This document shows, in pieces, positions 6,389-9,122 of a DNA stretch of 9,122 nucleotides. How positions within the stretch are numbered: the stretch's first letter is position 1; every line of letters starts with the position of its first letter. The stretch comes from Nitrospinota bacterium (GTDB lineage: Bacteria > UBA8248). The position numbers were made by a program, and so were the translations under genes. Below the pieces are notes generated by a model. The model was not told the DNA's origin. It ran no database searches and worked only from the letters and a program-made list of their open reading frames with translations. The stretch covers positions 1-9,122 of the forward strand of contig DNYS01000112.1 in assembly GCA_003506735.1 (NCBI GenBank), given 5' to 3'.

Positions 6389-6406
6389 GCGCCCGGCCAG
6401 TAAATT

Positions 6407-7387
6407 CTATCCAATATCCACCACCACATTGCCGATAAAGTTTCCGCTCTCGATCACTTCGTGCGCCGCCGCCACATCGTCAAGGGAAAATCTCGGCCCG
6501 ACGGGATGAATCAATCGGCCCTCTTCGCAGGCGCGGACAATATCCGCGCAGGCGCTTCGCTTGGCCTCGTCCGGCATGGTGTACACGAATACGAGGCGGA
6601 TATTGGCGTTGACCCGCATCAGCGTGTAATGAGGAAAAACGGGCTCCGGAACGCGCATGGAAGCGTAGGCGGCGATGGTTCCGTTGACCTTGAGCACACC
6701 TGCCGTCACGGGGAGGTTTTCGCCCAAATCCACATCGACGACATGGTCCACCCCCTGGCCTCCGGTGATTTCCATGATGCGCTCGCTCACATTTTCAGTT
6801 CGGTAATTTAGAATATGATCCGCCCCGGCGCTCCGGGCAGCCTCGCCCTTCTCCTCGGAGCTGACGGTGGCGATGACGGACGCTCCGCCCCATTTGGCAA
6901 GCTGGACTCCGTAGTTTCCCACCGCTCCGGCCCCGCCCGTAACGAGAACTGTACGGCCCGATACGGGGCCGTCCGCGAACAGGGCGCGGTGGGCCGTCAT
7001 CGCGGGAATTCCGAGACAAGCGCCTTCAGCGAAACTCACCGAATCGGGAAGGTGAACCGCGGTATCAGCGGGCAGGGAGATGTACTCGGCCGCGGTTCCG
7101 AGGGGGCGCTCCCATTGTCCGTTGAACACCCAGACGCGCTCGCCCACCCGGGAAGCATCGACACCCGCCCCCACTCCTTCGATCACACCCGCCCCGTCGC
7201 TGTGCGGAACGATTCGTGGCCACTTCACCGGACGCGAACCCAGCCGCCCCTTCGAATCGGATGGATTCACGCCCGAGGCCGAGAGGCAGACGAGAACATC
7301 CCCCTCCCCCGGCTCAGGGGTGTCGATCTCGCCGACCTGAAGCACTTCCCTGGCCGGACCGTGTTTTTCGTACCATGCGGCGCGCAT
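6407..7387 (-). CDS. Zinc-independent medium-chain dehydrogenase/reductase (quinone oxidoreductase-like)
   Basis: A 326-residue soluble NAD(P)H-dependent oxidoreductase of the MDR superfamily, close to the zeta-crystallin/quinone oxidoreductase group in length and layout. The N-terminal GroES-like catalytic domain contains GVNPSDSKGRLG (39-50) and a variant of the usual G-D-x-A-G segment, PHSDGAGVIEGVGAGV (61-76). The Rossmann motif VLVTGGAGAVG (147-157) is followed by YGVQLAKWGGASVIAT. The cysteine/histidine zinc ligands of alcohol dehydrogenases are absent; Asn41 is in the place typical of zinc-free members. ATG 7387-7385 is preceded by GGGAGG with a 7-base gap, which fixes the start. It lies 70 bases downstream of the acyl-CoA dehydrogenase on the same strand, so the two are probably co-transcribed. 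Likely reactions are reduction of a quinone, enone or enoyl-thioester; the true substrate is unknown. Its TAG stop is 18 bases from the kinase stop, in convergent orientation. Confidence 0.9.
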   Translation of the reverse strand: MRAAWYEKHGPAREVLQVGEIDTPEPGEGDVLVCLSASGVNPSDSKGRLGSRPVKWPRIVPHSDGAGVIEGVGAGVDASRVGERVWVFNGQWERPLGTAAEYISLPADTAVHLPDSVSFAEGACLGIPAMTAHRALFADGPVSGRTVLVTGGAGAVGNYGVQLAKWGGASVIATVSSEEKGEAARSAGADHILNYRTENVSERIMEITGGQGVDHVVDVDLGENLPVTAGVLKVNGTIAAYASMRVPEPVFPHYTLMRVNANIRLVFVYTMPDEAKRSACADIVRACEEGRLIHPVGPRFSLDDVAAAHEVIESGNFIGNVVVDIG

Positions 7388-7423
7388 ATGTCATCCTCCC
7401 GCCGCTGACATGCGGCAAATGGA

Positions 7424-7440
7424 GCCGGAGGGCGCCCGGC
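7424..7440 (-). repeat. Hairpin in the spacer between the acyl-CoA dehydrogenase and MDR genes
   Basis: GCCGG (7424-7428) and CCGGC (7436-7440) form a perfect 5-bp stem with a 7-base loop within the 70-base intercistronic gap. No T-run follows on the minus strand, so it is not expected to end transcription. It may stabilise or set a processing site in the message, or be chance in GC-rich DNA. Confidence 0.3.
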
Positions 7441-7457
7441 GATCGTTCCGCCCGATT

Positions 7458-8654
7458 CTAGAAAACAGACACACGGTTCTCCAAATACGCCTTCGCCGTG
7501 CGGAGGCGTAGGACTTGATTCGTCCCGTCCGAGTGAAGAAATGTACTGGCGTCGCGGAGGTATTTCTCCATCGGCGCCTCCTGCATGATGCCCGCTCCGC
7601 CGAAGATTTCCACCCCCTTCCGGGCACATTCGAAGGCCACCTCGGAAGCGAATATTTTCGCCTTCCAGCCGAGCGTGAAATCGTAGGGCTCCTGATGATC
7701 GACGGCCCAGGCCGTCCGGTAGACCATGGTCCTCGCCGTTTCCAGTCCAATGGCCATGTCCGCCAGCATCGAGGCCACGGCCTGATGCTCGGCGATGGGT
7801 TTTCCGCCCTGGACCCGCTCGCGCGAATGGGCGAGGGCCTTCTCGAAGGCGGCCCGGCCCACTCCCACGCAATTGGCCGCCGCCTCAGGTTTCCCGCTGG
7901 ACAGAAGCCGCCCCCGGATCTCCCACATCTTCCCCTCGCCCAGGATCAGATGGTCCCCGGGCACCTCCATGTTCTCGAACAAGAGCTCCGAATTCATCGA
8001 AAGGCGCTGGCCGATTTTTTCGTGCACCATCCCGATGGAAAAACCCGGCGTATCGCGAGGCACCAAAAAGCCCGTCAAGCCTTCTCTCAGTGACTTGCGC
8101 ATGTCCGTCCGGGCGGCGACAACGTAGAGCGCGGCGACCGGACCGTTACTGATGTAATGCTTCAAGCCGTTGATCACCCATCCGCTCCCCTTCCTCTCGG
8201 CGCGCGTGTTCAACTGGATGGAGGGATCGTCGAATAAGCCCTGGTGGTCGCTCCCGGCACCGGGTTCGGTGAGGGCGATGGCGGTGAGAAACCGCGGCTC
8301 CCGGCAGAGGCGCTCGAGCCAGAGATCGCGCACTGCGGGCTCCACTTTGTCGAGAATATGCGCAAGCTTCCAAGTCTGATCGATGTTCACGGCAAAACCC
8401 AGGTCGCCGGCAGCGAGTTCCTCCCCGGCGATGCAACAGGTAAGCACGTCGGCACCGGCACCGCCGTATTTCTCCGGATAGGGGAGCTGGCGAAGGCCCA
8501 GGGCGCTCGCTTTTTCGACCAGGTCCCAGGGCATCCGCTCTTCCCAATTCACGAGCCGGTCACGCTCGGCGGCCACCGGTTCGATTTCCTGGACCGCAAA
8601 ATCACGGGCCATCTTTTGGATGGCTTTTTGCGTATCGGTCAGGGTGAAATCCAT
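7458..8654 (-). CDS. Acyl-CoA dehydrogenase with Asp at the catalytic-base position
   Basis: A 398-residue FAD enzyme that would oxidise an acyl-CoA to the 2,3-enoyl-CoA and pass electrons to electron-transfer flavoprotein. It has the full family length: N-terminal helical domain (1-122), middle beta domain with signature 1 ALTEPGAGSD (127-136), and C-terminal helical domain with signature 2 FGGAGIMQEAPMEKYLRDA (351-369). In medium-chain enzymes the catalytic Glu precedes Gly-Thr near the C-terminus (YEGTSQ); here the same place reads SDGTNQ, so Asp376 replaces Glu. The alternative glutamate site of isovaleryl-CoA dehydrogenase (just before a conserved Arg in helix G) reads Gly254-Lys255 here, so that enzyme's base is not present either. 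The start is secure: ATG 8654-8652 has GGAGG 6 bases upstream. It is first in a probable two-gene unit with the MDR oxidoreductase. The substrate is not predictable. Confidence 0.93.
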   Translation of the reverse strand: MDFTLTDTQKAIQKMARDFAVQEIEPVAAERDRLVNWEERMPWDLVEKASALGLRQLPYPEKYGGAGADVLTCCIAGEELAAGDLGFAVNIDQTWKLAHILDKVEPAVRDLWLERLCREPRFLTAIALTEPGAGSDHQGLFDDPSIQLNTRAERKGSGWVINGLKHYISNGPVAALYVVAARTDMRKSLREGLTGFLVPRDTPGFSIGMVHEKIGQRLSMNSELLFENMEVPGDHLILGEGKMWEIRGRLLSSGKPEAAANCVGVGRAAFEKALAHSRERVQGGKPIAEHQAVASMLADMAIGLETARTMVYRTAWAVDHQEPYDFTLGWKAKIFASEVAFECARKGVEIFGGAGIMQEAPMEKYLRDASTFLHSDGTNQVLRLRTAKAYLENRVSVF

Positions 8655-8763
8655 CTGCTTCCTCCGAAAAATTCCCCGCCTATTCGGGTTTCAGTCAATC
8701 CACATCCGTTTTAGGGGCCATCCTATCAGAGCACTCGGATAAACTTCCAGGGAGCGCGCGGAT

Positions 8764-8794
8764 GCGCCGCGGGCAGGAATAGCCGGAGCGGCGC
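8764..8794. repeat. 7-bp GC inverted repeat in the divergent region
   Basis: GCGCCGC (8764-8770) and GCGGCGC (8788-8794) are perfect complements around a 17-base loop. The direct repeat GCGCGCGG also occurs at 8754-8761 and 8791-8798. The structure lies just upstream of the plus-strand promoter candidate and is a possible protein-binding site. No T-run accompanies it. The region 8655-8760 otherwise shows only the ribosome-binding site of the minus-strand gene. Confidence 0.3.
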
Positions 8795-8803
8795 GCGGGA
8801 AAA

Positions 8804-8815
8804 TGGTATGATACC
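8804..8815 (+). promoter_or_regulatory. Extended -10 promoter inside a palindrome, upstream of the DUF169 gene
   Basis: TGG-TATGAT (8804-8812) matches the extended -10 pattern TGn-TATAAT at 5 of 6 core bases. Such promoters can act with little or no -35 element, and none is visible. The -10 box lies within the perfect palindrome GGTAT-G-ATACC (8805-8815), so a dimeric repressor bound there would cover it. The start of transcription would be near 8819, giving a leader of about 86 bases. Confidence 0.45.
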
Positions 8816-8823
8816 TGTGCCGA

Positions 8824-8853
8824 GGCCGTTTTTTCGGCCCGCCATGAAGGCGG
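8824..8853 (+). repeat. Two adjacent small hairpins in the DUF169 leader
   Basis: Hairpin 1 is GGCCG-TTTTTT-CGGCC (8824-8839). Hairpin 2 is CCGCC-ATGAA-GGCGG (8839-8853). They share base 8839, so they compete or stack. Both fall in the predicted 5' leader between the promoter and the ATG at 8905. Neither is followed by a convincing T-run (only TTTT at 8861-8864). Confidence 0.4.
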
Positions 8854-8904
8854 CGCGCACTTTTAAGAATTTCCGAACCAGCCGTTCAAGCGAAAGGGAA
8901 AACG

Positions 8905-9122
8905 ATGGACACCGCCAATATGGTCGAATATGACGAGCGCCTGAATCAATTTCTCCGGCTCAACTCCTTCACGGTGGCGGTGCGGTTCATCCAAAGCTGG
9001 GACGAGCTTCCGCCGCGGACCAAGCGGCCCTTGAAGGACATGGACAACCGGTTCACGACCTGCCAGGCGATATCGATGGCCCGCCGCTACGGCTGGGTCA
9101 TCGCGCTGGGCCGCGAGGACAG
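8905..9122 (+). CDS. DUF169 family protein, N-terminal part
   Basis: The first 72 codons of a gene that continues past the window end. From ATG 8905 the protein opens with a short helix (YDERLNQFLRLN, 9-20), then FTVAVRFIQSWDELP (22-36), then KRPLKDMDNR and TTCQAISMARRYGWVIAL (51-68). The order L-x-L-x-x-x-P/T-V-A-V-x-F, a Lys-Arg-Pro segment, then a Cys-Gln-Ala helix followed by Arg-x-Gly-Trp is what I know of DUF169, an uncharacterised family of bacteria and archaea. Cys53 is its conserved cysteine. An AAAGGGA ribosome-binding site lies about 6 bases upstream. The gene is divergent from the acyl-CoA dehydrogenase across a 250-base gap. No function is established for the family, and I infer none. 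Confidence 0.8.
   Translation, partial: MDTANMVEYDERLNQFLRLNSFTVAVRFIQSWDELPPRTKRPLKDMDNRFTTCQAISMARRYGWVIALGRED

Noticed and set aside
6815..7408. 197-codon open frame on the plus strand opposite the MDR gene
   Set aside because: It is antisense to the Rossmann domain of a well-supported enzyme and has low-complexity composition.
7391..7411. Six-codon upstream frame overlapping the MDR ribosome-binding site
   Set aside because: ATG 7411 has no ribosome-binding site of its own and the peptide MSAAGG has no attenuator-like codon run, so it is most likely chance.
8670..8698. TTGACT on the minus strand as -35 of the acyl-CoA dehydrogenase
   Set aside because: A -10 at normal spacing would be GAATTT (poor), and the message would start within a few bases of the ribosome-binding site.
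1..9122. CRISPR arrays, transposons, attachment sites, rRNA or defence systems
   Set aside because: No regularly spaced direct repeats, transposase or integrase frames, terminal inverted repeats or nuclease/helicase genes were seen. The only long repeats are the GAF units within the kinase gene.

Overview
The window is GC-rich DNA from a bacterium. A lipoprotein with a lipobox suggests a Gram-negative envelope. The gene content (a very large soluble hybrid histidine kinase, acyl-CoA metabolism enzymes, a DUF169 protein) resembles environmental Desulfobacterota/deltaproteobacterial or Tectomicrobia-like genomes. This placement is inferred from gene types only. No rRNA, tRNA, CRISPR array, insertion sequence or integrase was seen.

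Layout. (1) Bases 1-44, minus: the first 14 codons of a beta-hydroxyacid dehydrogenase. (2) Bases 45-254: divergent intergenic region with a stable hairpin at 138-160 and a weak promoter-like box for the next gene. (3) Bases 255-890, plus: a 211-residue lipoprotein of unknown function with an arginine-rich, internally repeated C-terminal tail. (4) Bases 891-1345: a 455-base region with no convincing gene. It holds an AT-rich island, repeated ATCGGG motifs, several hairpins and a good intrinsic-terminator-like structure ending at about 1304, only some 40 bases before the kinase start. (5) Bases 1346-6388, plus: a 1680-residue soluble hybrid sensor kinase (PAS, seven GAF domains, HisKA, HATPase_c, REC). 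GAF2 to GAF7 repeat with a period of 166-167 residues and fall into two subtypes of three. (6) Bases 6407-8654, minus: an acyl-CoA dehydrogenase followed by a zinc-independent MDR oxidoreductase, probably one transcription unit, converging on the kinase gene. (7) Bases 8655-8904: divergent intergenic region with an extended -10 promoter inside a palindrome, then two small hairpins. (8) Bases 8905-9122, plus: the start of a DUF169 gene that runs off the window.

How the parts relate. The kinase is an orphan: no separate response regulator or DNA-binding output is encoded here, and it has no membrane segment, so it probably integrates cytoplasmic signals through its GAF array and passes phosphate to its own receiver or to a partner elsewhere. 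The acyl-CoA dehydrogenase and MDR reductase, with the hydroxyacid dehydrogenase at the left edge, point to acyl-CoA or branched acid catabolism, but no substrate can be read from sequence. The points most worth a second look are the 3+3 GAF array with a conserved Cys-x-Ala-His motif in one subtype, the structured leader and terminator before the kinase, the Asp-for-Glu change at the acyl-CoA dehydrogenase catalytic base, and the Asn in the kinase receiver's acidic pair.
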